Shown in pieces: positions 22,908-31,574 of a DNA stretch of 34,574 nt. Each line of letters begins with the position of its first letter. Within the stretch, counting starts at the first letter, position 1. The stretch covers positions 1-34,574 of the forward strand of contig JAGHJD010000029.1 of the NCBI GenBank assembly GCA_017886895.1. Reading direction: 5' to 3'. The position numbers and the translations under genes were made by a program. Source of the DNA: Clostridia bacterium (GTDB lineage Bacteria; Bacillota; Clostridia; Christensenellales; Borkfalkiaceae). The notes beneath the pieces are model-generated. The model was not told the origin of the DNA. It worked only from the letters and a program-made list of their open reading frames with translations, and did not search any database.

Positions 22908-24788
22908 TCAGAGAATTTTCTGCAAATACACACAGCTCAGGGCAGGCACTTCGATTTTGATCGAATATTCTTTGCCGTGACTGTTTTTGTGTTCGGTGTT
23001 GAAAATGCGTTTCGTCATCTTCCCAGAACCGCCGTATTTCGGATGATCTGTATTGAATACGACTTTATATTTCCCCTTCGGCACGCCGAGACGGTAATTT
23101 TCCGTAGCGACACCCGAAAAATTGACGATCACAAGATATGTTTCGCCGTTTTTATCCCTGCGCAGGTAGGAGACCACGTTCCTGTCCGCATCGTTGGCGG
23201 CGACCCATTCAAATCCGTCCCAGGAATCCTCAATTTCATACATTGCGGGCGTCGTGCGGTAAAACTCATTGAGATCCGCATTCATCTGCTGCAGCTTCGC
23301 ATGCAGCGGATATTGCTCCGCAAGGAAAAATTCCAGCCCTTCCTTGTAATTCCATTCCTTGAACTGCCCGAATTCACAGCCCATGAACAGCAGCTTTTTC
23401 CCGGGGTGCGACATCATGTAGCCCATGAATGCGCGCAGATTTGCAAATTTTTCCTCATAACTGCCCGGCATTTTATCGATAAGCGAATGTTTGCCGTACA
23501 CGACCTCGTCATGAGAAATGGGCAGAACATAATTTTCGGTGAAGGCATACATCATCGAAAACGTCAGGCGGTTGTGGTTCCCCTTGCGGAAATACGGGTC
23601 GGTCTGCATATAGTCGAGCACGTCGTTCATCCAGCCCATGTTCCACTTGAAATTGAATCCGAGCCCGCCTATATCGACGGGTTTCGTGACAAGCGGCCAC
23701 GCCGTCGATTCTTCCGCGATCATGAGCGCGTCGGGGAACTGCGAAAAGACGGTGGTGTTCAGCCGACGCAGAAATTCGATCGCCTCGAGATTTTTATTTT
23801 CGCCGTACTTATTGGGCAGCCATTCGCCGGGGCGCTTGTCGTAATCGAGATACAGCATGGACGCGACCGCATCCACGCGCAGCCCGTCGATATGGAACTT
23901 ATCAAAGAAAAAGACCGCATTGGAGATGAGGAACGAAAGCACTTCCGACCTGCCGTAATCGAACCTGTGCGTGCCCCAGCTCTTGTGCTCCTTCCTGTCC
24001 CACTGCCCGCTCTCATACAGCGGCTCGCCGTCAAATTCATACAGACCGTGCGCATCTTTCGGGAAATGCGCGGGGACCCAGTCCATGATCACGCCGATGC
24101 CGTTCTTATGCAGCTCGTTGACAAGGCGCATAAAATCATGCGGCGTACCGAGCCGCGAAGTGATCGCATAATACCCCGTGACCTGGTATCCCCAGGAACC
24201 GTCATACGGATATTCGCTGAGCGGCATGAACTCCACATGCGTATAATGCATGCGAAGAAGGTACGGGATCAGATCGTCTATGAGTTTGTTGAAATCGAAA
24301 TAATTCCCGTCGCCGTACTGCCGCCAGGAGAGCGCGTTCATCTCATAGATATTCATGGGAGATGCGTAAGGATTCCTCTTTTTACGCTCTTTCAGATATT
24401 CTTTATCGCTCCAACGGAATCCTGCGAGATCATACGTCTTCGAAGCAGTTTTGGACGGCGTTTCCGCATGGAACGCATACGGATCGGCTTTATACAGGCT
24501 GCGCCCGTCTTTGGTGCGGATGCAATATTTGTAAATGCTGTATTCTTTCAGCCCGGGGATAAACAATTCATAGGTTTCGCCGTCGAGCAGTTTTTCCATT
24601 TTATTTGCGTCCGGGTTCCATTCGTTGAAATCGCCGACGACGGAAACGCTCTCTGCATGCGGAGCCCAGACGCGGAAGATATACCCTTTTTTACCCGCAT
24701 CGCTGTACGGATGTGCGCCGAACATGTCGTACGCCATAAAATTTTTTCCGTGATGGAATAAATACAAAGGGAAATCTACAGTCTGCAT
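22908..24788 (-). CDS. glgB: 1,4-alpha-glucan branching enzyme
   Basis: GH13 transglycosylase that makes alpha-1,6 branches in glycogen. 626 residues: N-terminal CBM48 (GYIFRVWAPHAESVSVVGDFNEW), GH13 barrel and C-terminal beta domain. Conserved regions: VIMDWVPAHFP, GLRVDAVAS with the nucleophile Asp (about 306), LMIAEESTAWP with the acid Glu (about 359), and ISHDEVVYGKHSL. ATG at 24788 is preferred over ATG at 24794: GGAGG (24799-24795) directly abuts the upstream ATG but is 6 bases from this one. First gene of the glgB-C-D-A-P operon, with a consensus promoter upstream. A small hairpin covers its stop codon, without a T run. Confidence 0.95.
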   Translation of the reverse strand: MQTVDFPLYLFHHGKNFMAYDMFGAHPYSDAGKKGYIFRVWAPHAESVSVVGDFNEWNPDANKMEKLLDGETYELFIPGLKEYSIYKYCIRTKDGRSLYKADPYAFHAETPSKTASKTYDLAGFRWSDKEYLKERKKRNPYASPMNIYEMNALSWRQYGDGNYFDFNKLIDDLIPYLLRMHYTHVEFMPLSEYPYDGSWGYQVTGYYAITSRLGTPHDFMRLVNELHKNGIGVIMDWVPAHFPKDAHGLYEFDGEPLYESGQWDRKEHKSWGTHRFDYGRSEVLSFLISNAVFFFDKFHIDGLRVDAVASMLYLDYDKRPGEWLPNKYGENKNLEAIEFLRRLNTTVFSQFPDALMIAEESTAWPLVTKPVDIGGLGFNFKWNMGWMNDVLDYMQTDPYFRKGNHNRLTFSMMYAFTENYVLPISHDEVVYGKHSLIDKMPGSYEEKFANLRAFMGYMMSHPGKKLLFMGCEFGQFKEWNYKEGLEFFLAEQYPLHAKLQQMNADLNEFYRTTPAMYEIEDSWDGFEWVAANDADRNVVSYLRRDKNGETYLVIVNFSGVATENYRLGVPKGKYKVVFNTDHPKYGGSGKMTKRIFNTEHKNSHGKEYSIKIEVPALSCVYLQKIL

Positions 24789-24838
24789 TTTCATCCTCCG
24801 AATCCGCGGTCGCCCGCACCCCTTTTACTTCCTTTCTT

Positions 24839-24867
24839 ATTATACAATATAATTTGTTCCTTTTCAA
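24839..24867 (-). promoter_or_regulatory. Promoter of the glycogen operon
   Basis: Minus strand TTGAAA (24867-24862), 17 bases, consensus TATAAT (24844-24839). The transcript starts near 24832 and leaves a ~44-base leader with AAAGGAAG and the GGAGG site. No clear operator is seen. Confidence 0.78.
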
Positions 24868-24925
24868 TAGTTGTGCAAAAAAAGTTGAAAAATTTTGACG
24901 GAATAAGGCAAGTGTATTCCGACGC

Positions 24926-24962
24926 ATATAAAAGAGGCATCGCCGACGGGCGATGCCTCTTT
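24926..24962 (-). terminator. Rho-independent terminator of tRNA-Leu
   Basis: 14-bp stem AAAGAGGCATCGCC / GGCGATGCCTCTTT with a 4-base loop, followed on the minus strand by TTTTATAT. The stem begins at the encoded CCA end of the tRNA, so it closes that transcript. Confidence 0.85.
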
Positions 24963-25046
24963 GGTGTGAAGAATGGGACTTGAACCCACACGGATTTCTC
25001 CATACGCCCCTCAAACGTACGCGTCTGCCAGTTCCGCCATCCTCAC
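24962..25046 (-). tRNA. tRNA-Leu(GAG)
   Basis: 85 bases including an encoded CCA end. Acceptor stem GTGAGGA with TTCTTCAC, D arm GGCGGAACTGGCAGAC, anticodon stem TACGT/GCGTA with loop TTGAGGG, hence anticodon GAG (25012-25010), which reads CUC/CUU. A long variable arm typical of leucine tRNA (TGGAGAAATCCGT) and the T loop TTCAAGT are present. It has its own promoter and terminator. Confidence 0.95.
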
Positions 25047-25057
25047 AAGCGTAGATT

Positions 25058-25086
25058 ATTTTACACTACCGGGAGAAAAATGTCAA
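25058..25086 (-). promoter_or_regulatory. Promoter of tRNA-Leu
   Basis: Consensus TTGACA (25086-25081), 17 bases, TAAAAT (25063-25058) on the minus strand; start point ~5 bases before the mature tRNA. The -35 box lies just past the stop of the transglycosylase gene. Confidence 0.85.
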
Positions 25087-25087
25087 G

Positions 25088-25678
25088 TCAAAAGTAAAAG
25101 AAATTGTACATCCTGTAAAATTTTTTTACGCGCCCGACATAAGTTTCTGTTTCGCGGAACGGAATATGCTTCAACGAATCCTTCCCGTCCGAAAGCCGCG
25201 CATCTGCAAGCCATCGCACGACCGTACCCTCTCCCGCATTGTATGCCGCAAGGCAAACCGTGAGGGACGGGAACTTTTCCCGCAGATACGATAAATACCA
25301 CGCCCCCATCCGCACGTTATCGGCGGGGGCATACAGATCGAGCTCCTCCCCCATGTTTGCCGAAATAAAACGCGCGGTCGACGGCATGATCTGCATGAGC
25401 CCCACGGCGCCCGCTCCGCTGACGGCATTCGCATCGAAACCGCTCTCGGCGCGCACCACGGCATAGAGCAGTTCGCTCTCTACCGAAAACTCTTCCGCCG
25501 CGGCTTCGATAACAGCGGAATACCGTTTCGGAACGCCTGCGCCGTAGAGCAGCGAAAGAAAAACACCGAGGAGCAGAAATACGCCCGCGATGAGCAATAC
25601 TCTATTTCTGATCCGCTTCCGCCGCCGCGCGGACAACTGCCGCGGCGCGTCTTTTGAACTCGTCAAAGTCGCAGTCAT
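25088..25678 (-). CDS. Membrane-anchored lytic transglycosylase (SLT, GH23)
   Basis: Cuts the MurNAc-GlcNAc bond of peptidoglycan with formation of a 1,6-anhydro end. 196 residues: a basic N-terminus (ARRRKRIRNR), one membrane helix (about 27-46), then the SLT domain outside the membrane with catalytic Glu78 (VVRAESGFD), GAVGLMQIMPSTARF and CLAAYNAGEG. The ATG at 25678 gives a 77-base overlap with the end of coaE and has no clear ribosome binding site; a TTG at the Leu before SARRRKR is a possible later start. The polA-coaE-transglycosylase order suggests one transcript. Confidence 0.88.
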   Translation of the reverse strand: MTATLTSSKDAPRQLSARRRKRIRNRVLLIAGVFLLLGVFLSLLYGAGVPKRYSAVIEAAAEEFSVESELLYAVVRAESGFDANAVSGAGAVGLMQIMPSTARFISANMGEELDLYAPADNVRMGAWYLSYLREKFPSLTVCLAAYNAGEGTVVRWLADARLSDGKDSLKHIPFRETETYVGRVKKFYRMYNFFYF

Positions 25679-26201
25679 TATATAAAAGAGTATGCCCGCT
25701 TATCTTATTTTTTTCATAATCGAACTGATTTTGCATGCGGGAAAGCGCCTCCTTCCGCGACATGCCGTCTCTTGCGGCAAGGGCAGAGATCCGCTCTTCC
25801 GTCGGGCGCAGCACAACGATCACCTCGTCGAACTGCCCCTCATAGCCGCCCTCAAAGAGAAGGGGCACTTCCGCAAATACAACATTCCCCTCTGCGGCAC
25901 GCATGTCATTCCATAATTTATTCATGACGGGCGTATGCGTTATTTCGTTCAGAACGGCAAGTTTTGCGGCGTCCGAAAATACTTCCGCCGCCAAGGCCGC
26001 GCGATCGACCCGATCTCCTTTGACGCAGAGCGGAAACGCGCCGCGCACCGCACCGAGCACAGACGGATCGTCATAGATCCCCCTTGCGATCGCATCGGCG
26101 GAAAAACAAGGATAGCCCTGCTCCTTTGCCGCATTCAAAACGGTCGTTTTTCCGCTGCCGATGCCGCCCGTAACGGCAATATATTTTTTATTTTGCTTCA
26201 T
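25602..26201 (-). CDS. coaE: Dephospho-CoA kinase
   Basis: Last step of coenzyme A synthesis: phosphorylates dephospho-CoA with ATP. 199 residues. P-loop GGIGSGKTT (12-20), the SADAIAR substrate motif, EVPLLFEGGYEGQFDEVIVV and the lid region RISALAARDGMSRKEALSRMQNQ are typical. ATG at 26201 fits the family start (KKYIAVTGGIGSGK) and overlaps the 3' end of polA by 14 bases; a further ATG at 26258 would add a non-family stretch inside polA. The downstream overlap with the transglycosylase gene is unusually long. Confidence 0.93.
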   Translation of the reverse strand: MKQNKKYIAVTGGIGSGKTTVLNAAKEQGYPCFSADAIARGIYDDPSVLGAVRGAFPLCVKGDRVDRAALAAEVFSDAAKLAVLNEITHTPVMNKLWNDMRAAEGNVVFAEVPLLFEGGYEGQFDEVIVVLRPTEERISALAARDGMSRKEALSRMQNQFDYEKNKISGHTLLYNDCDFDEFKRRAAAVVRAAAEADQK

Positions 26202-28740
26202 ACCAGTTTTTCCCGCAATGCACTTCCGCAATGAGCGGAACGCGCAGCTCCACCGCATTTTCCATTTCCTCTTTCACGATACGCATGACGGCGTCACGCT
26301 CTTCTTCAAAGGCGTCCAGAACCAGCTCGTCATGCACCTGCAAGATCAGTTTGGAACGCAGCCCCTCCCTGCGCAGCCGGTCAAACAGACGGATCATGGC
26401 GATCTTGATAATGTCGGCACTGCTGCCCTGCAGCGGCATATTCATCGCGGCGCGCTCTCCGAACGAGCGGATATTGAAATTGGAGGAGCGGATCTCGTTG
26501 ATGACGCGCTTCCTTCCCGAAAGAGTGCAGACATATCCGTTTGCGCGCGCAAACGCCACGTTCGATTCCATATAGTTTTTAACGTCCGAATATGTCTCGA
26601 AATATCTGCGGATATATTCGCCCGCCTGTTTGGTCGGGATATTGAGATTGGACGCCAGACCGAAATCGCTGATGCCGTAGATTATACCGAAGTTGACAGC
26701 TTTCGCCGCGCGGCGCTGCTCGGGCGTGACGGCGGAAAGCGGAACGCCGAAAACCTGCGATGCAGTGAGGGCGTGGATGTCCCGCCCCTCTTTATAGGCA
26801 TCGATCAGTTCTTTGCAACCCGAAAAATGCGCAAGCAGGCGCAGCTCGATCTGCGAATAGTCTGCATCGATCAGGATCCTGTCTTCCGCCCGCGCGACAA
26901 AAAGTTTGCGGATTTCCCGCCCGTCCTCGTTGCGGATGGGGATATTCTGCAGATTCGGATTGGAACTCGACAGCCTGCCCGTCGTCGTCTGTACCTGATT
27001 GTACCGCGTATGCACGATCCCCGTCTTCGGGTCGACATGCGGACGGAACCCGTCAATATAAGTCGATAAAAGTTTCTGATAATGACGGCAGCGCAGCACG
27101 TCGCGCACGATCTTATGGTCGTCTTTGAGTTTATTCAGCACCTCAACGCTTGTGGAATAGCCGCGCTTGCTCTTTTTAAAAGACGGAAGCCCGAGCTTTT
27201 CAAAGAGGATCTTCCCGAGCTGTACGGGCGAATTGATGTTGAACTCTTCCCCTGCCTGCTCGTAGATCTCTGCGGTCGCTTTTGCGATCTCCGTGCGGTA
27301 CAGTGTCTCAAAGCGTGCGGACGCCGCAAAGTCTACTTTGACGCCGCTCACTTCCATGTCGTACAAAACTTCCGTGAGCGGCAATTCGATGTCCCGATAC
27401 AGCGACTGCATGTTTTCTTTTTCGAGCATTTCGGAAAAGACGGGAAACAAGCTGAAAACGCCGTACGCGGGTGTCTCTCCGTTCATCCCGCAGCTCTGCA
27501 GCGTTAAAGAAAGGTTATCGTCTTTCCCCGTGTAGTCCGTCAGATATTTCATCAAAGAAATATCTTCCGCATCGCAGGACAGGTCTGTTTCGTACGCGTT
27601 CAGAACATGACGGAAATCTTTCGCACCATACAAAAGGACTTTTACCCCGCCCGAAAAGAGGCGCGACAACAACCTGCAGAGTTCTCCTTCGCGGACCCCT
27701 TCATCGAGCAGTGTTCGGGCGATGCGCACTTCATATTCCCGTGTCCCCTCGCTGAAAAAGAACCGATCGTCCGCAAAGACGGCGGAAAACACACCGGGAG
27801 AGCGCAGCGTCTCGACAAGTTCCGCGATCCCCGCCGAAGATATTACGGTTTTTTCGACCGGACTTTCGGCGACAGACGCAGCCGCCGGCGCAGCAAACAG
27901 CTCCGGCTTTATCAGTGAAGAAAATTCCAGTTGCACAAACTGTCTGCGGACTTCCTCCGAAAACGGAATGTGCACGCCGCAGTCGCCGTCGACCTCTACG
28001 GGGACCTGCCTGTCGATGGTCGCAAGCGTGCGGGAAAGAAGAGCGGATTCCCTTCCGTTTTCCAGCTTTTTCGCGAGGGAGGCATTGAGTTCGCCAAGGT
28101 GCGCATATACGTTCTCGACCGACCCGTATTGCTCTATGAGCATGCGGGCAGTCTTTTCCCCCACCCCCGCGACCCCGGGGATGTTATCCGACGAGTCGCC
28201 CATCAGCGCCTTCATCTCTATGACCTGTTCGGGCGCATAACCGACTTCCTGCTCAAAATTTTCCGCCGTCAGATGCAGCAGGTTGCTCACGCCCGTCTTT
28301 GTAAAACAGACGTCCGTAACCGCATCCACCAACTGATAGGAATCCCTGTCTCCGGTTACGATGATGCTCTTCGTATCGGCAAACTTGTGCGAAAGCGTGC
28401 CGATGAGGTCGTCCGCCTCATAGCCCTCTTTTTCGCACATGGCGATGTGCATAGAGGCGAGCAGCGATTTCAGGGTGCCGACCTGCACCGCAAGATCGTC
28501 CGGCATGGGCTTCCGCGTCGCCTTGTACCCCTCATACATTTTATGACGGAACGTCGGCTCCTTCAGATCAAACGTAACGATCAGTTTGTCGGGGGAAAAG
28601 GTATCGACGAGCTTTAAAAGCAATTTTATAAAGCCGAAAACGGCATTGGTCGGCGTGCCGTCCTTCGTGGATAAATGTCCCGTCGCATAATACGCGCGGT
28701 TCAGCAAACTGTTCCCGTCGATCAATACAAGCGTCTGCAT
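26188..28740 (-). CDS. polA: DNA polymerase I without a proofreading active site
   Basis: 850 residues. The N-terminal 5'-3' exonuclease/FEN domain (1 to about 290) has LIDGNSLLNRAYY, DLKEPTFRHKMYEGYKATRKPMP, GYEADDLIGT and MGDSSDNIPGVAGVGEKTA. The middle domain has the fold but not the DxE metal motif of 3'-5' exonucleases (SAVFADDRFF where FDTET would be), so no proofreading is expected. The polymerase domain (about 430-850) has DYSQIELRLLAHFSG (near 630), the finger helix RRAAKAVNFGIIYGIS and QVHDELVLDA (near 805). It removes RNA primers and fills gaps in lagging-strand and repair synthesis. AAAGGGAG precedes the ATG. First gene of polA-coaE-transglycosylase. Confidence 0.96.
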   Translation of the reverse strand: MQTLVLIDGNSLLNRAYYATGHLSTKDGTPTNAVFGFIKLLLKLVDTFSPDKLIVTFDLKEPTFRHKMYEGYKATRKPMPDDLAVQVGTLKSLLASMHIAMCEKEGYEADDLIGTLSHKFADTKSIIVTGDRDSYQLVDAVTDVCFTKTGVSNLLHLTAENFEQEVGYAPEQVIEMKALMGDSSDNIPGVAGVGEKTARMLIEQYGSVENVYAHLGELNASLAKKLENGRESALLSRTLATIDRQVPVEVDGDCGVHIPFSEEVRRQFVQLEFSSLIKPELFAAPAAASVAESPVEKTVISSAGIAELVETLRSPGVFSAVFADDRFFFSEGTREYEVRIARTLLDEGVREGELCRLLSRLFSGGVKVLLYGAKDFRHVLNAYETDLSCDAEDISLMKYLTDYTGKDDNLSLTLQSCGMNGETPAYGVFSLFPVFSEMLEKENMQSLYRDIELPLTEVLYDMEVSGVKVDFAASARFETLYRTEIAKATAEIYEQAGEEFNINSPVQLGKILFEKLGLPSFKKSKRGYSTSVEVLNKLKDDHKIVRDVLRCRHYQKLLSTYIDGFRPHVDPKTGIVHTRYNQVQTTTGRLSSSNPNLQNIPIRNEDGREIRKLFVARAEDRILIDADYSQIELRLLAHFSGCKELIDAYKEGRDIHALTASQVFGVPLSAVTPEQRRAAKAVNFGIIYGISDFGLASNLNIPTKQAGEYIRRYFETYSDVKNYMESNVAFARANGYVCTLSGRKRVINEIRSSNFNIRSFGERAAMNMPLQGSSADIIKIAMIRLFDRLRREGLRSKLILQVHDELVLDAFEEERDAVMRIVKEEMENAVELRVPLIAEVHCGKNWYEAK

Positions 28741-28774
28741 AAGCGATCTCCCTTTCCGGCAAGCGTATATATTT

Positions 28775-28803
28775 ATTATAGCAGATTTCGCGCTTCAATG
28801 CAA
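28775..28803 (-). promoter_or_regulatory. Promoter of polA
   Basis: TTGCAT (28803-28798), 17 bases, TGC directly before TATAAT (28780-28775), minus strand. 23 of 29 bases are the same as in the sirtuin promoter, including the run AAATCTGCTATA. Confidence 0.75.
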
Positions 28804-28826
28804 CAGCCGCGCCGCCGTTTACAGAG

Positions 28827-28860
28827 AAAGGCCCTGCGCGACCGCGCAGAGCCTTTGAAC
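28827..28860 (-). terminator. Terminator of the DUF4870-like membrane protein gene
   Basis: 14-bp stem AAAGGCTCTGCGCG / CGCGCAGGGCCTTT with one G-T pair and a 2-base centre, read on the minus strand; the tail TTTCTCT is a weak T tract. It lies between the gene's stop and the polA promoter. Confidence 0.65.
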
Positions 28861-28869
28861 TTCGTCTTT

Positions 28870-29331
28870 TTATTTGATCAGCCTGATCCTGCCGAGAATG
28901 GGCAGCTCGCCTTTCTCTCCCCTGCAGATGCAGACGATCGCATAAATGCACAGAAGCAGGATAAGCAAGCCGAACACGCCGCAGAGAATGCTGAACACGA
29001 TACCGACCGCAGGGATCAGCGTCAGGATACCGAACACGACTTCGCCCACAACCGCAGTCAAAAGAACGAGCAGCGATTGGTTGGCATGGAACCGCGCCTC
29101 GGCATCGTTCGGATAGACGATCAGCGGCAAAAAGAACAGGATCCCGAACACGTAAGCAAGCGAAAGGATCAGCTTTTTCTGAACGATTTCATCGCTGTTC
29201 GGCTGCGGCGCATTTTCCTGCGCCTGCTGCTGATTCTGCGTCTGTGCAGAAGAGGTCTCTGCCTTTTCTTCCGCCGCGGACTCTGCCGCAGTATTTTCTT
29301 TTTTCTCTTCTCTTTCTTCTTGTTCCTGCAT
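28870..29331 (-). CDS. DUF4870/Tic20-like small membrane protein with acidic N-terminus
   Basis: 153 residues. The first ~55 residues are a Glu/Ala/Gln-rich disordered part. The rest has three to four membrane helices; the motif NDAEARFHANQSLLVLL after the first helix is the mark of the DUF4870 / Tic20-like family, whose function in bacteria is unknown. Start at 29331 is chosen because AGAGAGG lies about 9 bases upstream; the ATG at 29361 has no site. It follows the ABC-F gene closely (45 bases from its stop) and may share its transcript. A terminator hairpin lies after it. Confidence 0.78.
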   Translation of the reverse strand: MQEQEEREEKKENTAAESAAEEKAETSSAQTQNQQQAQENAPQPNSDEIVQKKLILSLAYVFGILFFLPLIVYPNDAEARFHANQSLLVLLTAVVGEVVFGILTLIPAVGIVFSILCGVFGLLILLLCIYAIVCICRGEKGELPILGRIRLIK

Positions 29332-29376
29332 AAACACACACCTCTCTTTCTCAAAATTCAAACGGGAACGGCCTTC

Positions 29377-30954
29377 TCAATTGCCTGTCAGATCGAGATA
29401 CTCGTCAAACCCGACATTCTTGTCGAAAGTCTTCTTTCCGTTTATCTCTATGATGCGGTTTGCCACCGTATTCATCAGTTCCTGGTCATGGGAAGTAAAC
29501 AGGATACACCCCTTGAAAGACTTCATCCCGTTGTTGAGCGCGGTGATGGACTCAAGATCGAGGTGATTGGTCGGCTCGTCCATGACGAGGAAGTTCCCGC
29601 CCTCGAGCATCATCTTGGCGAGCATGCAGCGCACTTTTTCCCCGCCCGAAAGGACTTTCGCCTTTTTCAAAGCCTCCTCGCCCGAGAATAGCATCCTCCC
29701 GAGCCAGCCGCGCAGATACTCCTCATAATGGTCGTTGGAAAACTGACTCAGCCATTCGACGAGCGTGAGGTCGCATCCGTCGAAAAATTCGCCGTTGTTC
29801 TGCGGAAGGACGGAGACGTTGATCGTCTTGCCCCAGCGCACCGTCCCCGCGTCCGGTTCCGCCTTGCCCGTCAGGATATCGAAGAGCATCGTGATCGTCG
29901 TGCTCTTTTCGCTGACGAAACCGATCTTCTCGTTCTTCTGCACGATGAAGGAGAGATCCTCGAAAAATCCTTTCTTCGTCAGCCCTTCGACCGAAAGGAT
30001 GTCGTTGCCGATCTCCCGTTCGAATTTGAAGTCGATGAACGGGTATTTGCGGAGCGACGGTTTGATGTCGTTGATCGTGAGCCGCTCGAGCTCCTTTTTG
30101 CGGGAAGTCGCCTGGCGGGATTTGGAGGCGTTCGCCGCAAAGCGGGCGATAAACTCCTGCAGCTCTTTTGCCCGCTGTTCCGCCTTCTTGTTCTGGTCGC
30201 GCTGCTGGCGGGCAATGAGCTGGCTCGTCTGATACCAGAAATCGTAGTTGCCGAGGAAGAGCTGGATTTTGCCGAAATCCACATCACAGATATAGGTGCA
30301 GACTTTATTCAGAAAATGGCGGTTGTGCGAAACGATGATGATCGTGTTTTCAAAATCCAGCAGATAATTTTCCAGCCAGCGCACCGTTTTAAGGTCGAGG
30401 TTGTTGGTCGGCTCGTCGAGGAGCAGCACGTCTGGGTCCCCGAACAGCGCCTGTGCAAGCAAAACCTTGACCTTCATTTTCGCATCCAGCTCACCCATGC
30501 GCATGCCGTGATATTCGGCGGGAATATCCAATGCGTTGAGCAGCGTCTCCGCCTCGCTCTCCGCCTCCCAGCCGTTCAGCTCGGCAAACTCGCTCTCGAG
30601 CTCTGAGGCGCGGATGCCGTCCTCATCCGAAAAATCGGGCTTTGCGTAGAGCGCGTCTTTTTCGTCCATGATCTCGACAAGCCGCTTATGCCCGAGCATG
30701 ACCGTGCGCACGACCGTCTCGCCGTCATAGGCGTTCTGGTTCTGCATGAGCACGGACATCCGCTCGTTCTTATCCAGGCTCACTTCCCCTTTGTTCGGTT
30801 CGATCTCGCCCGATAAGATTTTTAAAAAGGTGGATTTCCCCGCGCCGTTGGCGCCGATGATCCCGTAACAGTTGCCCTTTGTGAATTTTAAATTGACGTC
30901 TTCAAACAGTTTTTTACTGCCGTATTGCAGACTGACGTTGGTTACCTGCAGCAT
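29377..30954 (-). CDS. ABC-F ATPase, YbiT/YkpA-like
   Basis: Soluble protein of 525 residues with two ATP-binding cassettes and no membrane part; ABC-F proteins bind the ribosomal E site and influence translation or antibiotic protection. Cassette 1: Walker A GANGAGKST (34-42), a degenerate signature (GELDAKMKVKV) and Walker B LLLDEPTNNLDL. The interdomain linker is short and charged (RQQRDQNKKAEQRAKEL). Cassette 2: the Walker A place reads FVSEKSTTITML, without the lysine; signature LSGGEKVR and Walker B LVMDEPTNHLDL are intact. The lack of a long linker speaks against a classical antibiotic-resistance type. GGAG precedes the ATG and a TGC-TATAAT promoter lies upstream. Confidence 0.88.
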   Translation of the reverse strand: MLQVTNVSLQYGSKKLFEDVNLKFTKGNCYGIIGANGAGKSTFLKILSGEIEPNKGEVSLDKNERMSVLMQNQNAYDGETVVRTVMLGHKRLVEIMDEKDALYAKPDFSDEDGIRASELESEFAELNGWEAESEAETLLNALDIPAEYHGMRMGELDAKMKVKVLLAQALFGDPDVLLLDEPTNNLDLKTVRWLENYLLDFENTIIIVSHNRHFLNKVCTYICDVDFGKIQLFLGNYDFWYQTSQLIARQQRDQNKKAEQRAKELQEFIARFAANASKSRQATSRKKELERLTINDIKPSLRKYPFIDFKFEREIGNDILSVEGLTKKGFFEDLSFIVQKNEKIGFVSEKSTTITMLFDILTGKAEPDAGTVRWGKTINVSVLPQNNGEFFDGCDLTLVEWLSQFSNDHYEEYLRGWLGRMLFSGEEALKKAKVLSGGEKVRCMLAKMMLEGGNFLVMDEPTNHLDLESITALNNGMKSFKGCILFTSHDQELMNTVANRIIEINGKKTFDKNVGFDEYLDLTGN

Positions 30955-30980
30955 CCTGTCTCTCCGTAGCGTTTTGGGTC

Positions 30981-31009
30981 ATTATAGCACATTGCGCAAA
31001 AAAGCACAA
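30981..31009 (-). promoter_or_regulatory. Promoter of the ABC-F gene
   Basis: Minus strand TTGTGC (31009-31004), 17 bases, TGC-extended TATAAT (30986-30981). The transcript starts near 30974 and has a short ~20-base leader with GGAGAGACAGG. Confidence 0.7.
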
Positions 31010-31071
31010 ACAAATACAGCCGAAATCAGACAGCGCGGAAAATTTTGTAAGGCGGTTTACTGCATCGCTGC

Positions 31072-31102
31072 CAAAAAGAAGGGAGGGAAATTTTTCCCTC
31101 CC
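31072..31102 (-). terminator. Terminator of the hsp20 gene
   Basis: Stem GGGAGGGAA / TTCCCTCCC (31102 to 31081 on the minus strand) followed by TTCTTTTT. It lies 12 bases after the hsp20 stop. Confidence 0.8.
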
Positions 31103-31114
31103 CTCCTGCCTGTT

Positions 31115-31546
31115 TTATTCGATCTCGATCTTATCCGAGACAGGCTCCTTCGGCTGTTCCTTCGGGATGCTCACGCGGAGGATGCCGTTCTCGTATTTCG
31201 CCCTAATCTCCTCTTTGCTCACATCGCCGATATAGTAGCTGCGGCTGCACGAAAAACTCCTTTCACGGCGGATATACTTTTCGTTTTCGTCCTTCTCGCT
31301 CTCGGACTTCTGCACAGAAATGTTCAGATAGCCGTCCTTGACGCTCAGACCGATGTCCTTCTTTTCAAGCCCCGGCAATTCGACTTCCATGACGTACTCT
31401 TTTTCGTTTTCCTTGACGTCCGTGCGCATGTAGTTCTGTGTGCGGCGCCTTCTGTTGTACCCGAAGAACGGAAAGAGTTCGTTCATCGCTTCGTCAAAAA
31501 AGTCATAATCGTTGTGCACGTTCCTTTCAGTCAGTTCATGTTTCAT
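31115..31546 (-). CDS. Small heat-shock protein, Hsp20/alpha-crystallin family
   Basis: 143-residue ATP-independent holdase chaperone. The N-terminal part has an aromatic/Arg-rich segment (FFDEAMNELFPFFGYNRRRR). The alpha-crystallin domain runs from about residue 38: MRTDVKENEKEYVMEVELPGLEKKDIGLSVKDGYLNI, then the end motif AKYENGILRVSIPK (the conserved A-x-x-x-n-G-v-L) and a short Lys/Glu tail. ATG at 31546 is preferred to ATG at 31555, because GGAG abuts the upstream ATG and is 9 bases from this one. A consensus promoter and a CIRCE-like operator precede the gene, so HrcA control and heat induction are likely. Confidence 0.92.
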   Translation of the reverse strand: MKHELTERNVHNDYDFFDEAMNELFPFFGYNRRRRTQNYMRTDVKENEKEYVMEVELPGLEKKDIGLSVKDGYLNISVQKSESEKDENEKYIRRERSFSCSRSYYIGDVSKEEIRAKYENGILRVSIPKEQPKEPVSDKIEIE

Positions 31547-31574
31547 AAGTATCATCTCCTTTCTTTGAAACGGG

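Noticed and set aside
22896..22911. Hairpin CTGACCGTTCGGTCAG over the glgB stop codon as a terminator
   Set aside because: No T run follows on the minus strand, and glgC starts 56 bases on with a good ribosome binding site, so the operon continues.
22977..24761. 594-codon open frame on the + strand opposite glgB
   Set aside because: Antisense shadow of a textbook branching enzyme; the protein is His/Arg-rich with no recognisable fold.
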